Positions 52,031-61,875 of a stretch of 64,000 nucleotides of DNA are shown in pieces. The notes beneath the pieces are model-generated. The model ran no database searches. It was not told the DNA's origin and saw nothing but the letters and a program-made list of their open reading frames with translations. This DNA comes from Aphrocallistes beatrix (taxonomy: Eukaryota; Porifera; Hexactinellida; Sceptrulophora; Aphrocallistidae). Where the stretch lies: positions 2,759,857-2,823,856 of the forward strand of contig OY725493.1 in NCBI GenBank assembly GCA_963281255.1, read 5' to 3'. A program made the position numbers and the translations under genes. Each line of letters opens with the position of its first letter. The stretch's first letter is position 1.

Positions 52031-52319
52031 TGTTAAAACTCAATTTTTATTTTTGTACGATCTATAGAGAAGTAATGAGGAAGTGATAGTTTGCGGATTG
52101 AATGGTATCATTTCTTAGTGTCTACGATCTATACCTTTTGAGTTATGGCTTAAACATTCAATTTTTTGTTTCCATAACAACTGAGAAATGCATAGACATT
52201 CCAATTAAGATTTTCAGATTTGTTGGATTAAGCCATTCCTATTGTTGTTCCATAAAAAAATAAGCATTAGAAATGCAGATAACGATGTTTTACAAGAGCT
52301 AGAATAGCAGCATTTTTAG

Positions 52320-52545
52320 CTCTAAAAAGAGCCTATTGCGCAATCACATGATGACATGATTACATCAACTTTTTGACAGCTGAATTGCATACTCTGATAT
52401 GATGATTGTATATGGTAATAATACATTTCAAAGGTCAATTGTATACGGTTTTTGATTTATCGGTCTAATTAAAATTTGACTGTGTTAAAACTGCCTTTCT
52501 CGGTGACATACACGTCCGTGTATTAAGTAGGCCATGCAAGATATC
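52320..52545. repeat. Diverged end of a CATAGCC foldback element
   Basis: Contains TATTGCGCAATCACATGATG, a TATATGGTAATAATACATTT segment and a TATTAAGTAGGCCATG terminus, in the order of a right arm. No opposite arm was recognised. Confidence 0.5.
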
Positions 52546-53221
52546 ATAAAAATTGAAGTATATTTTTATAAAATGTATAATATTATCTGTCTATCTCCAT
52601 AATAAGATACTAGTACTACATATTTCAATTGGAATAGCAAGATTGAGAAAATGAGAGCTGAATCAGGGGGTGGATAGCCATCAAAGTTACAGCCTGCTGT
52701 TTTGCAGCCAATACTCAAATTAAAAATTCAACTGGTTTACTCTGTTCAGAATTATGTTTGAGTTCTGGACTTGTCAGATTTTATAGTGATTTATTTAGAA
52801 AAAAGAATCGAAATAGTAAATATCACCCAATCACCTCCTCAAGAAATTAAAATGCCACTTTCATACTCAATTGAACAACTATAGGGTGTTTCAAATGTCT
52901 TAGCTGTGAATCTAATTAGTATTCATTCTTTACGAGTACCTCCAACCGGGAAAGCGGAATACGTCCTACGAAAATATCGGAAAATGTCCTACAAACAATG
53001 TAGGAATATGTCCTACACAGTTGAAATGAAGCTTTTGAGGGCATTTTTGTTGTTAGTGTTGATGGGGAGTGTTTTTAAGGGATTTTTAGGAATTTTTGCA
53101 TTTTTAGTGATTTTTCTTATTTTTCTTTGGGATGTCCAAGCAGAAATTGCGATAGTAATAATTGAAACGAAAATTAGTACAACGGTTTTCCATATAAATG
53201 CTTAATGTATTACCCTGCATT

Positions 53222-53308
53222 CAGTGGCGTAGCAAATATTTAACTTGGGAGTTAGCTGGTGGTGTACCCAGATATATACCACCGCACGCCACCATGGATA
53301 CGCCTCTG
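53222..53308. mobile_element. hAT-type MITE, 87 bp
   Basis: The ends are CAGTGGCGTAGC and ATGGATACGCCTCTG. The 8-bp duplication is CCTGCATT (53214-53221) and CCTACATT (53309-53316), one mismatch. Same style as 42717-42806. Confidence 0.82.
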
Positions 53309-54509
53309 CCTACATTAGATATATATTTAATTAGTCGATATGCCGTTATCTCAAGTCGGGATGTACCTTTGAATGCAACTTTATCTTGTTGCTGTTTTCT
53401 TGTATATCCTAAGAACAATTTTGATATACACATCTTTGTTCAGTTCTTTATATATTAACAAGTTTCCCATTTCAATTTGCTCATTTTAGATCAATACTTT
53501 TTAAATAATTTTCATGTTGAAGGGTATTTTTTCAAATTATTTCTTTTTTGTGGTGGCTGTGCTGATATCAATAAGGCAACCATTATTTTTCTGTGCCATA
53601 AATAATTTATTCAGTTATTTAAAGTATTAGGAAACTCATAACTAAATTCCAATCAAACTTTAAAATATTCTGTGAATTGCTTGGACAACCTAGTAATTTA
53701 TTTAAATTACTGTTCGATAATATTGACCAATTTGATAATGTTTATGTGCCTCCGATACTATTACTATATTAGTCCTGTCATTTTCGGGTCAAAAAGTTTT
53801 TGATCACTAATTGTAACTGAAATGATTTCATTCTTTTGAATATTATATTTACCCTTTATAACATATTAAAAGTCTGCAGGAATCCAAGTTGGGCTGGACA
53901 TGTCATATGATATTTGGAATCATTTCCTCCCCTAGCAACCAAGGAATGTATCAGGAATGTACACATTTTTCTCGGAGGATTCTGGCAATTTTCAACCGAA
54001 TGCTTTTTAGATATGAAGAGTAAATTAAGTCTATTTTTAATTAATAATATATATATTATTATGGAATTTTGCGATAATTTTGCCTAAAAAAGTGCTACCC
54101 CATGATATGTAATTATTGTTTCACTATCACTATCTTGCTTATTCTTGGTTGCCACACTACTTTCCAGCATTACGGCATAGAGGTGTGGGTTTACTTTAAA
54201 TAATTCCTGACCAGCAGTAATATTAGCAGAGTATTAAAGTAGCGTGCTGTTTTTTTGCAACAGTTAAGGCTGGAGTCAACTCCTTTTAATTGAGTTCAAA
54301 AGCAAATTTTAGCAAATTTTTAATTTAATATAAATTTTATTGTTTGTACAAGTTAAATCAGGGCGTGCTGGTCACCCCGGGCGGCGATTTTTGGCTTGAC
54401 TCATTTACCCCATGGTATCTATTTTTTGACAAATATTGTTTTTATTTGGTCACTCAACCAAAAGTGGAATGTACGTAGTGCTATAACGAAAAAATATAGC
54501 ATATTTCTC

Positions 54510-54689
54510 TTAGTATACATCCATCTCTTCTATCCTCCTGAGAATTTTGAAAATAATTTCTAAATGAGGGTATAGAGAACCGAGCTCATAAATTTCAGGA
54601 GCACAGGAGCACAATTGCAGAAGGTCCGGATGAACCATTTCAATCGTTGCAGTACAAACCGATTTGGTACTTGCTTCCAAAGAACTCAT
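54510..54689 (-). CDS. Unrecognised 59-codon frame
   Basis: From ATG at 54689 it reads MSSLEASTKSVCTATIEMVH, ending IFKILRRIEEMDVY before a stop. The composition looks more protein-like than the surrounding AT-rich DNA, with balanced charges and three cysteines. I recognise no family. The open frame extends upstream to 54941, but that part overlaps the hairpin-head repeat and is probably not coding. It could be a terminal exon, a gene remnant or chance. Confidence 0.2.
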   Translation of the reverse strand: MSSLEASTKSVCTATIEMVHPDLLQLCSCAPEIYELGSLYPHLEIIFKILRRIEEMDVY

Positions 54690-54794
54690 ATTTGGAATAA
54701 AATATAATTTCCAAACATACAGTATTGTAGTGTATTGTAGTAAAAATAGGTGGCATAAGTAAGTTGCGATGCATCGAATTTCAAATTTCATACC

Positions 54795-55720
54795 GAATTT
54801 ATTTATACAAGCACGCTTCGCTTGCTTGCGCTGCGCGGCTTGCAGACACTGCGTGTCCGCAGAGTCACCCTGCGGGTGCCTGGAGTTACTCAATCTAACA
54901 TATTTTGGGATTTTTTTCCTTGATATAAATATTTTAAACAAAGGTCAACGAAGAATTTCTCATACGGATCCGAAAATATAATATTCGAAATCTACAGCAC
55001 TAAAAACCCCATGTCAACCGTTGGAAGCTAGTCTCTGGACTATTTTTGTAATTTGTTTACTTTATGTATCTATTGTAAACAAAAGTAAACAAATAATTCA
55101 TTATATCGATCTGAAAATATGATATTCGAAATCTACACCCCTAAAAACCCCACGCCACCCGTTGGAAGCTAGTTTCTAGCATATTTTTGAGATTTGTTTA
55201 CTTTAAGTATCTATTGTAAACAAAAGTAAACAAATAATTCATCACATCGATCTGAAAATATGATATTCGAAATCTACACCCCTAAAAACCCCATGTCACC
55301 CGTCGGAAGCTAGTTTCTAGCATAATTTTCAAAATTCGTCAAATCGTGTGAAAATATGTATATAAAGGTGTGAAAATATACAAATAACCTTTTTAACTGC
55401 CATACACTATAATATATAATTGAGACATTCATAAAACTTATTGCTTTGAAGTATTAATTACAATTACAGCCTACAATATTGTCGTATAATGATTTCTATT
55501 GTGAGAGTGAAGCCGTACATAGTATTGTATAGAAAAGGTGTGAAAAATTGTTTTCCATTTTTTTTGCAGAGGTGTGAACATTTCGCTTAGATCTTAGAAC
55601 TTAATCGTAGATTCATCATTTGACACCTACATGCCAATTTTCACATCTCTACGACTTGCCAATTCTTCAATCAATTCGGACAAACAAACAAACAAAAAAT
55701 CCTAGCATTTTAATATATAA
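54795..55720 (+). repeat. Hairpin-head dispersed repeat with possible LINE-like tail
   Basis: The head CAAGCACGCTTCGCTTGCTT then TGCGCTGCGCGGCTTGCAG includes a hairpin (TGCAGACAC/GTGTCCGCA). The end is GACAAACAAACAAACAAAAA followed by CATTTTAATATATAAGAT. Such an AAAC-rich tail recalls the 3' ends of RTE-type non-LTR retrotransposons; this is a resemblance, not a proof. No coding region is present. Confidence 0.5.
54955..55330. repeat. Tandem repeat, about 140-bp unit, about 2.7 copies
   Basis: The CTAAAAACCCCATG.. block followed by GTTGGAAGCTAG recurs near 54999, 55138 and 55282. Between the blocks lie TATTGTAAACAAAAGTAAAC and GAAAATATGATATTCGAAAT. It sits inside the hairpin-head repeat. Confidence 0.85.
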
Positions 55721-55729
55721 GATACAGTA

Positions 55730-56439
55730 CAGTGTGACACAAAAGTTATGTTACTAGCTTTAATGGATATAAAATTTCTAAAATTTGAAAAATCTTATTA
55801 TGGTTTTTAGAGTTTGTAATTCGAATATTTCCAATGATTTTGAAAGAGGTTTTTTGAGTATAAGACCTGGATTATGTTTGTATGGTGAGTCTGGTGAAGA
55901 AAAAATGTGTCCTGGCACGCGGCGAAAATCGCGAATCAGGGCCCACTGCTTTTCAAGTAATCTTTCCAGAGTATTCAAATTCTAAGAAAAATTAGCTCAC
56001 ACATTTTACTCGAACATTCTAAATTTATAGAAATATAGGATGTTCAGATCAGTGCATTTTGGGAACCTTTTGATCATATTTTTTGGTGAAATGAAGAAAA
56101 GTGCCATTTTTGGTGATTTTGCAAAATGTAGCTAATTTGAACTCACGAATGAATAACTTTCTCTCATGTCTGATAATGAATTCGATGGATTTGTGAAATA
56201 TTTCCAAAAGGCATTACAGAAGCAGTGGGGCCTGATTCGCGATTTTCGCTGCGTACTACGACACATTTTTGCTTAACAAAACACAGTTTTCTGTCTAGAC
56301 TCGAAAAAGCTTTTTTAAAATCATTGAAAATATTCGAATTAGAATCTAAAAAATAAAGACCATAATAACTAAGATTGCTCGAGAATAAAAATTTTTTTAC
56401 CTATAATGAAGCTTTTAACATAACTTACATGTCACCCTG
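55730..56439. mobile_element. TA-flanked foldback element (mariner-like ends), 710 bp
   Basis: The ends are CAGTGTGACACAAAAGTTAT and its inverse ATAACTTACATGTCACCCTG, with TA at 55728-55729 and 56440-56441. The arms are about 240 bp and share GCGAAAATCGCGAATCAGGG. Both arms carry a GATTTTGAAAGAGG/AATTCGAATATTT block. The CAGGGTGTC-type ends resemble mariner elements. No transposase was seen. Confidence 0.75.
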
Positions 56440-56977
56440 TAGTATTGCAATTTTTGACTTTAGCCTTGAATGACCTATAGTTTGTCAGATTGGAGGTGAT
56501 AAATTTCGGATACAATTTCGAGTTTAGAATGGAAATCGTGGAAAATTTGGATAGGATTGAAAACAAATTCCTGTGGCAACTATGTTCAGAATTATTTTTA
56601 CGAGAGTTTGAAACAATAAATTGGATATTTTTTATTATAAGTAAAATAACATAAAGTGGCGCAATAGTGTCGCGATGAGTCTGATTGAAAACCTTGTTCT
56701 GCAAATAAATAATCTAAATCTTGTGTCAAACTTTCCTTCATTTTACACTTACGGTTTTCCCAAATATCCGTTGTGGAGCAAAAAAAAAACAAAATTAAAA
56801 AAAAGGGAGCCTGGTGTTTTAGAAGTAGGCTACTATACAAAGTATAGTTGACGAACTAAAACCATCAAATCCACAACTCTGGCCTGGGCACATAAAGTTT
56901 ATCAGGGCAGGGTACTTCCGGGTCTACGTCATTGCCAACAAAAGAAAGCGAAGTATGCTTGTAAATATTACAAGTAC

Positions 56978-57355
56978 CTGTATTGGATTTTGAAGAGCGA
57001 TTGAAACAGCTTCATTTCCAATTAGATCAACAATGGAGCCACGTTGGAGTGACAAAAACGTATTGTGCATAGATGTAGCAAGATTAGTAATATTTTTTAT
57101 TACATATAAATCTTCATTAGCAAGACCTATTTCAATAACAGACATATTGGGGCTTATTGAGACATAAGTAGCATTGGTAAGTTGGAAGGATGATCGATTG
57201 GTCTCGTTTATTGCTGAAAAAAGTTCAATATAATTGATAATTAAGGAAGATATCTGCACTTGTTCACTATAATATAGGGTTAGCATATCAGATGTCAAAT
57301 CTAGATCAAAATAGAGTAACTCTGGAGGTTTCAAATCAGCAAGCAATTGATTTAC
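56978..57355 (-). CDS. Exon of the giant repeat protein, exactly one module (126 codons)
   Basis: This exon is 378 bp with phase 0 at both ends. The acceptor is TTTTTCCAATAG|GTAAATC at 57355 and the donor ATACAG|GTACTTG at 56978. It reads VNQLLADLKPPELLYFDLDL and MLTLYYSEQVQISSL, with NTFLSLQRGSIVDLIGNEAV, ending ALQNPIQ. Its length equals the mean period of the giant exon, so one exon equals one module here. It is the most upstream exon in the window; earlier exons and the start codon must lie beyond 64000, unless they are too short or divergent to recognise. Confidence 0.93.
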
Positions 57356-58800
57356 CTATTGGAAAAAGAAATATATTAATTAATTAATAATTATCACTTG
57401 CATGCCCATAGCGAAAGTGAAAGTAAATTGAAAGTGAACTGAAAGTGAAAATGAAAATGGGGTCATTTCTATTTATACCTTTGACCCCAAAGGCATTGCA
57501 GGGTTATTAATAAGAGGTAATCAACATAAGATAAATACAGCACACTTAAAAATATTAAAAACATTTCTGGGGATGAATTTCTCAAAATTATCGGCAGGAA
57601 ATGGTAAATATGCCAATAAAGTCCAACAATATGAACGAGATATACCTGTCTTCATTATATTTTCTTAATTTGTTTAACGCTTCAATGAATAACAAGATAT
57701 TATCCGTTCTCCATTAGTGTCTACAGCGAAACAAATCTTGTGATTTGGTGTCGATTGCCACCAAATGTAGCGATAAGTCATCAAAATCCTGAGTCTGGTG
57801 GATAACTAAGCCACCAATTTTATCAAGTATTATTCTGTTTATATATGGTATTTAGAAGTTGGTGGTTCCTAGTAAAAAGTCCTCCTAAATACGCATAAGA
57901 TATTGTCAACAATATTGACAGCGGATGAGTATTCGAACCATATTTATAGTATACTATCCTGGTAATACTTTCTTGACATCATTCGTAATTTGAGGAACCA
58001 AGTCATTCTTTGCCCCCGAAGATATTAGTATTTAATAATGTACTATAGTGTAGTGCGCGTAAATTCTGAAATTTTTATCGCGGGGAAAATTCGTTTTCAA
58101 AAGATATTGACATTTTTATCTCTTGGTTGATTGTTAGCTCCTGTCAGTCAAACTATTCTATGTCGCTCTACTAAACAAATTTATCGTTTAGAGTGCACTT
58201 CATTGCATTTACTTTTAACAAAAGTATAAAGAAGAATGTCTGTGTTCATTAATTTAATCCTTATCCATTCAATTTTCGAGATGTAATCACTTTATCAGCT
58301 GTGTAACACCGCTTTCATTTCCCCCCCCCCTATTTTTCCAAAGTATTTTTTTATTGAAATAATTATGCCCCTCAAGTGATTTGGGTTTTACCCTCTCTCT
58401 TGATAGAAACAAAGTTTTCAAATGCATTATTTTCATGATAATGATTTATTTAAGCTAAATATCGAATATCAATTGAAAGGAACACTTTTCATAAACGAAT
58501 GCATAATTTTAAAATCACGTATAATATTCAAAATATATTCAATTAACATTCAGAGTACTAATAATAATATTTTTCATTTCTCATATTAATGACCAATAAC
58601 TATGTACACATTTATACCATATCAACACAATATTACAGTTGGAGCGTAACCACAATTACTATTTGTTTTCATATAAATTATATTACATTCCATTTCGCAT
58701 TTGCATCGTCGCAATATTATAGATTGCATTATATTATCTGAGATTGAGGTATTTAAACAATAATTTATAGAATATTCAAAACTTTCAATATTCAGTGATT
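57356..58800. other. Gene-poor stretch upstream of the first visible exon
   Basis: Contains a GTGAAAGT/GAAAGTGAA simple repeat at about 57410-57455 and a C run at about 58320. A weak foldback-like segment lies at about 57900-57990 (ATTCGAACCATATTTATAGT, CCTGGTAATACTTTC). No exon of the giant gene or other gene was recognised. Confidence 0.6.
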
Positions 58801-58803
58801 TAA

Positions 58804-59335
58804 GTGTTACTAATTTTCATGGATGGTTTCAGAATACATTCAGAAGCTATTCAATTAATCTGTCACATATTTTTAGAGAAGAAGAAATTAAAAGGTGATT
58901 TAAGGCCATTAAATTCTGATATCAATAAACATCTTAATCAATACTATGGAATTAGTCCTGACGAAGAAATCGCTTTCGGTTTTTATCCACAAAGAATTTT
59001 AAGGGATGTGCATCATCTATTTCAAAAGGTCGTCTAACTAAATTGAAAAAAGTTGAATTTGCTCTGACGTCACGTAAAATTACCATGAGACGCGATTCAG
59101 CTAGCTGCGGAATATGTAATATTTTTCATAAAACTTCTATAGTAGGTAGATCAAGTAAAACAAAAATACAATCATCACAAAAGTCCAATGATCAAACTTA
59201 AATATCATTCAAGAGATCTAGCTCTTTCCAGTCTTTAGATCCAGAATTGTGCAGGCATTGCTTGAGTGCTAAAATCATTGGACATGAATGCAACCGAAAA
59301 GCTTTACAGTCTAGTCAAAATAGGAAGCAAACAGT
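58804..59335 (+). pseudogene. Left piece of a broken transposon-like protein, family unknown
   Basis: A frame from 58804 reads MLLIFMDGFRIHSEAIQLIC, then LRPLNSDINKHLNQYYGISP. Coding-like sequence follows to about 59335 with CGICNIFHKTS and CRHCLSAKIIGHECNRKA, which look like zinc-binding C-x-x-C modules. I do not recognise the family. It is a fossil with several breaks, cut on its right by the long-inverted-repeat element at about 59336. The pieces at 61876-63840 may belong to the same old element. Confidence 0.4.
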
Positions 59336-59893
59336 CCCAACCCAAAAAAAATTGCAAGAATTGTTTTATTGCATTTTTCCGTTGTATTATGTCTTGGAGT
59401 AACATACTAAAAGTTTACCGAAATCGGAATATCAGAAAGTGATTTGGCACGACCCCGTCGTTGACCCGGACTATAAAAATCGCCGCTTTTGAAAACTGAG
59501 ATATAACCTTTCAAATGATTGCAAATCAGTTTTTATTGTCATATTCGTGCTCAGCATCAAATTTCCGGCAATTTGATATATATATTGACTATATTTTGAG
59601 CAAAATATTTTGGGCCCTCCCTAGCAACAACCTGGAATGTAAAAATTCCGATCTCTCGATTTGGTGTAAACCATATCGAGTGACCCCTTGTTTTTCTCGG
59701 CTATACTTGCTGAGTACGAATTTCTTAATATAAATAGTCTAAACGTTAGTTTTAAAATATTATAAATACATGAATATAAAATATAGTCATGTATTTTTAA
59801 AGGTAAACATTCTCATAAATTTTTGTTTTGTCGCTTTAACTCCTATGAAATATAAGAATGGAAAATTTAGGTGGCATAGATGGATTGATATGT

Positions 59894-60184
59894 TCACATT
59901 TCAATTTCGGTTTCATCATCCGATGCAATTCCTTCTTTCATATTGCCACAGTTGTCATCTTGGCATCGTCCGCAAGCTTGGGAACAGTCGAGTCCTTGTT
60001 TTCTGCAGCTACATCTGAGACAACTATAGCCTGTGGAACAGCTACAGTGGATCATTTTCAGGAGTGCTTCGGGTTCAGGGTTACTGTCCAACATGACTGG
60101 GATTAGGCTGTTATCTTGGCAGTTCCATCCCCATTCGGTGACCTTCATACCATCAGCCATGCCCATCCACAACATCACCTGCAA
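59894..60184 (-). pseudogene. Left-arm copy of a PIN-like protein C-terminal end
   Basis: Reads GMADGMKVTEWGWNCQDN, then LLKMIHCSCSTGYSCLRCSC and RKQGLDCSQACGRCQDDNC. The cysteine pattern (C-x-C, C-S-C-R-K-x-G-L-x-C-S, C-G-x-C, C) is the C-terminal signature of a widespread invertebrate family with an N-terminal PIN/FEN1-like domain. It is nearly identical to 60877-61173 in inverse orientation and lacks the rest of the gene, so it is a duplicate made by the inverted-repeat arms. Confidence 0.7.
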
Positions 60185-60240
60185 ATAGCACCTCAGAGAG
60201 TGAAATTTCGTGGCGGAGGCTGTAGTAATAAGGAGGAACC

Positions 60241-61173
60241 CTTTCCAATCAAGCCAACAAACAGGCCATCATCCATCTCATTTCTGAACGTATGAGAGAA
60301 AGAGGGTGCCATGTAATACAGGCTGAGGAGGATGCCGTGTTGACATTGTGAAGGCAGCAGTATCAATGGCCTCCTTCAAGACAACAACTCTCATAGGCGA
60401 GGATATGGATCTTTTGGTTCTGTTGCTGCACTACACTCCTAACAACAATGCAAAGAAGATATACTTATCCTCTGATAAAGGGAAACCAACTGTAGTGCAT
60501 GATATCAAGGTGATAAAGCAGGTGCTTGGGGACGAAATCTGCCACAGCCTGCTTTTTATGCATGCATTCACCCGATGTGACACCACTTCCAGCATTTTCG
60601 AGCTCTGAAAGAAGTCTGCTCTGTACAAGTTCAAAGAGGATTCCATCTTAAAAAGCTATGCTAGGGTGTTTTCTGCACCAAACCAAGACCCAGTTGTGAT
60701 GAAATCACTGGTTATAAAGTCATGATCGCGGTGTTCAATGCAAAACTTGGGGACAGTCTTCGCGACTTGAGATACACTATCCTCTGCAAGAAAGTGAGTG
60801 CAGCCATAAGCTTCGTCACACCCGAAAGACTGCCACCTACAGCCTCCGCCACAAATTTCACTCTCAGAGGTGCTATTTGCAGGTGATTTTGTGGATGGGC
60901 ATGGCTGATGGTATGGAGGTCACCGAATGGGGATGGAACTGCCAAGATAACAGCCTAACCCCAGTCATGTTGGACAGTAACTCTGAACCCGAAGCACTCC
61001 TGAAAATGATCCACTGTAGCTGTTCCATAGGCTATAGTAGTCTCAGATGTAGCTGCAGAAAACAAGGACTCAACTGTTCCCAAGCTTGCGGACGATGTCA
61101 AGATGACAACTGTGGCAATATGAAAGAAGGAATTGCATCGGATGATGAAACCGAAGATGAAATTGAAATGTGA
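60241..61173 (+). pseudogene. Captured C-terminal half of a PIN/FEN1-like protein gene
   Basis: Fragments in order: QAIIHLISERMRERGCHV (about 60260), TTTLIGEDMDLLVLLLHY (about 60380), LLFMHAFTRCDTTSSIFEL (about 60550), NAKLGDSLRDLRYTILCKKV (about 60735), ERLPPTASATNF (about 60825), then TEWGWNCQDN and the C-S-C-R-K-x-G-L cluster to the stop at 61171-61173. The G-E-D-x-D-L-L-V-L and H-A-F-x-x-C-D-T-T-S motifs carry the acidic residues of the PIN-like nuclease fold. The N-terminal half is absent and the frame is disturbed at several points (for example a stop in place of the usual G-I-G-K after CDTTSSIF). It is a dead passenger inside the long-inverted-repeat element. Confidence 0.7.
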
Positions 61174-61178
61174 ACATA

Positions 61179-61335
61179 GTGGAATTCCCTTATTAGCAAT
61201 ATTGCTCTATTAGCAACCAATTTTCAGGTCCCAGGTGAAGATTTTGTGTTAATTCTGTTCCCTTATTAGCAACTTCGCGTATTAGCAACCATTTTATGAG
61301 TAAAACTCGAGTTGCTAATAAGCGAATTCCACTGT
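61179..61335. mobile_element. TA-flanked MITE in the right arm, 157 bp
   Basis: Starts GTGGAATTCCCTTATTAGCA (the first CA appears lost) and ends TTGCTAATAAGCGAATTCCACTG, flanked by TA at 61177-61178 and 61336-61337. The left arm of the host element has the empty site: the inverse of 59885-59915 reads GTGAACATATCAATCC with a single TA. Pogo-like by ends and target. Confidence 0.9.
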
Positions 61336-61875
61336 ATCAATCCATCTATGCCACCTAAATTTTCCATTCTTATATTTCATAGGAGTTAAAGCGACAAAAC
61401 AAAAATTTATGAGAATGTTTACCGTTAAAAATACATGACTATATTTTACATTCATGTATTTATAATATTTTAAAACTAACGTTTAGACTATTTATATTAA
61501 GAAATTCGTACTCAGCAAGCATAGCCGAGAAAAACAAGGGGTCACTCGATATGGTTTACACCAAATCGAGAGATCGGAATTTTTACATTCCAGGTTGTTG
61601 CTAGGGAGGGCCCAAAATATTTTGCTCAAAATATAGTTAATATATATATCAAATTGCCGGAAATTTGATGCTGAGCACGAATATGATTTGCAATCATTTG
61701 AAAGGTTATATCTCAGTTTTCAAAAGCGGCGATTTTTATAGTCCGGGTCAACGACGGGATCGTGCCAAATCACTTTTTGATATTCCGATTTCGGTAAACT
61801 TTTAGTATGTTACTCCTATGACATGATACAACGGAAAAATACAATAAAACAATTTCTTGCAATATTTTTGGGGTC

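Larger units (their letters stand above)
51251..56977 (-). other. Large intron with scattered repeats
   Basis: Phase 0 intron, donor ATACAG|GTACTTG at 56978/56977. It holds hairpin-head repeats (51525-52030, 54795-55720), a diverged foldback end (about 52320-52540), a hAT MITE (53222-53308), a tandem repeat (about 54955-55330) and a mariner-like foldback (55730-56439). Nothing was recognised in 52550-53210, 53320-54500 or 56445-56970 beyond isolated short frames. Confidence 0.7.
59336..61875. mobile_element. Long-inverted-repeat element carrying a captured gene fragment, about 2.5 kb
   Basis: The left arm, about 59336-60220, is matched by its inverse at about 60840-61875 (outer ends include ATTGCAAGAATTGTTTTATT and CAATAAAACAATTTCTTGCA). 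The right arm is longer by the 157-bp insertion at 61179-61335. A unique centre of about 620 bp lies between. The outer arms hold non-coding sequence with GACCCGGACTATAAAAATCG; the inner arms are two copies of the 3' end of a gene. I see no target duplication, and no transposase is present. Confidence 0.85.

Noticed and set aside
52906-53205. Plus-strand frame of 99 codons with hydrophobic stretch
   Set aside because: Its composition follows T-rich DNA and it contains local TGTCCTAC direct repeats. There is no recognisable domain or splice context.
53198-53458. Overlapping frames at 53.2-53.45 kb
   Set aside because: They are largely the 87-bp hAT MITE and its flanks.
55778-55985. Overlapping frames on both strands at 55.8-56.0 kb
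   Set aside because: They lie in the arm of the TA-flanked foldback 55730-56439, and the mirror-image openness of both strands is typical of chance in a repeat.
59770-60106. Plus-strand frames at 59770-60018 and 59858-60106
   Set aside because: They are antisense to the minus-strand cysteine-rich PIN-like fragment, which has the recognisable motifs.
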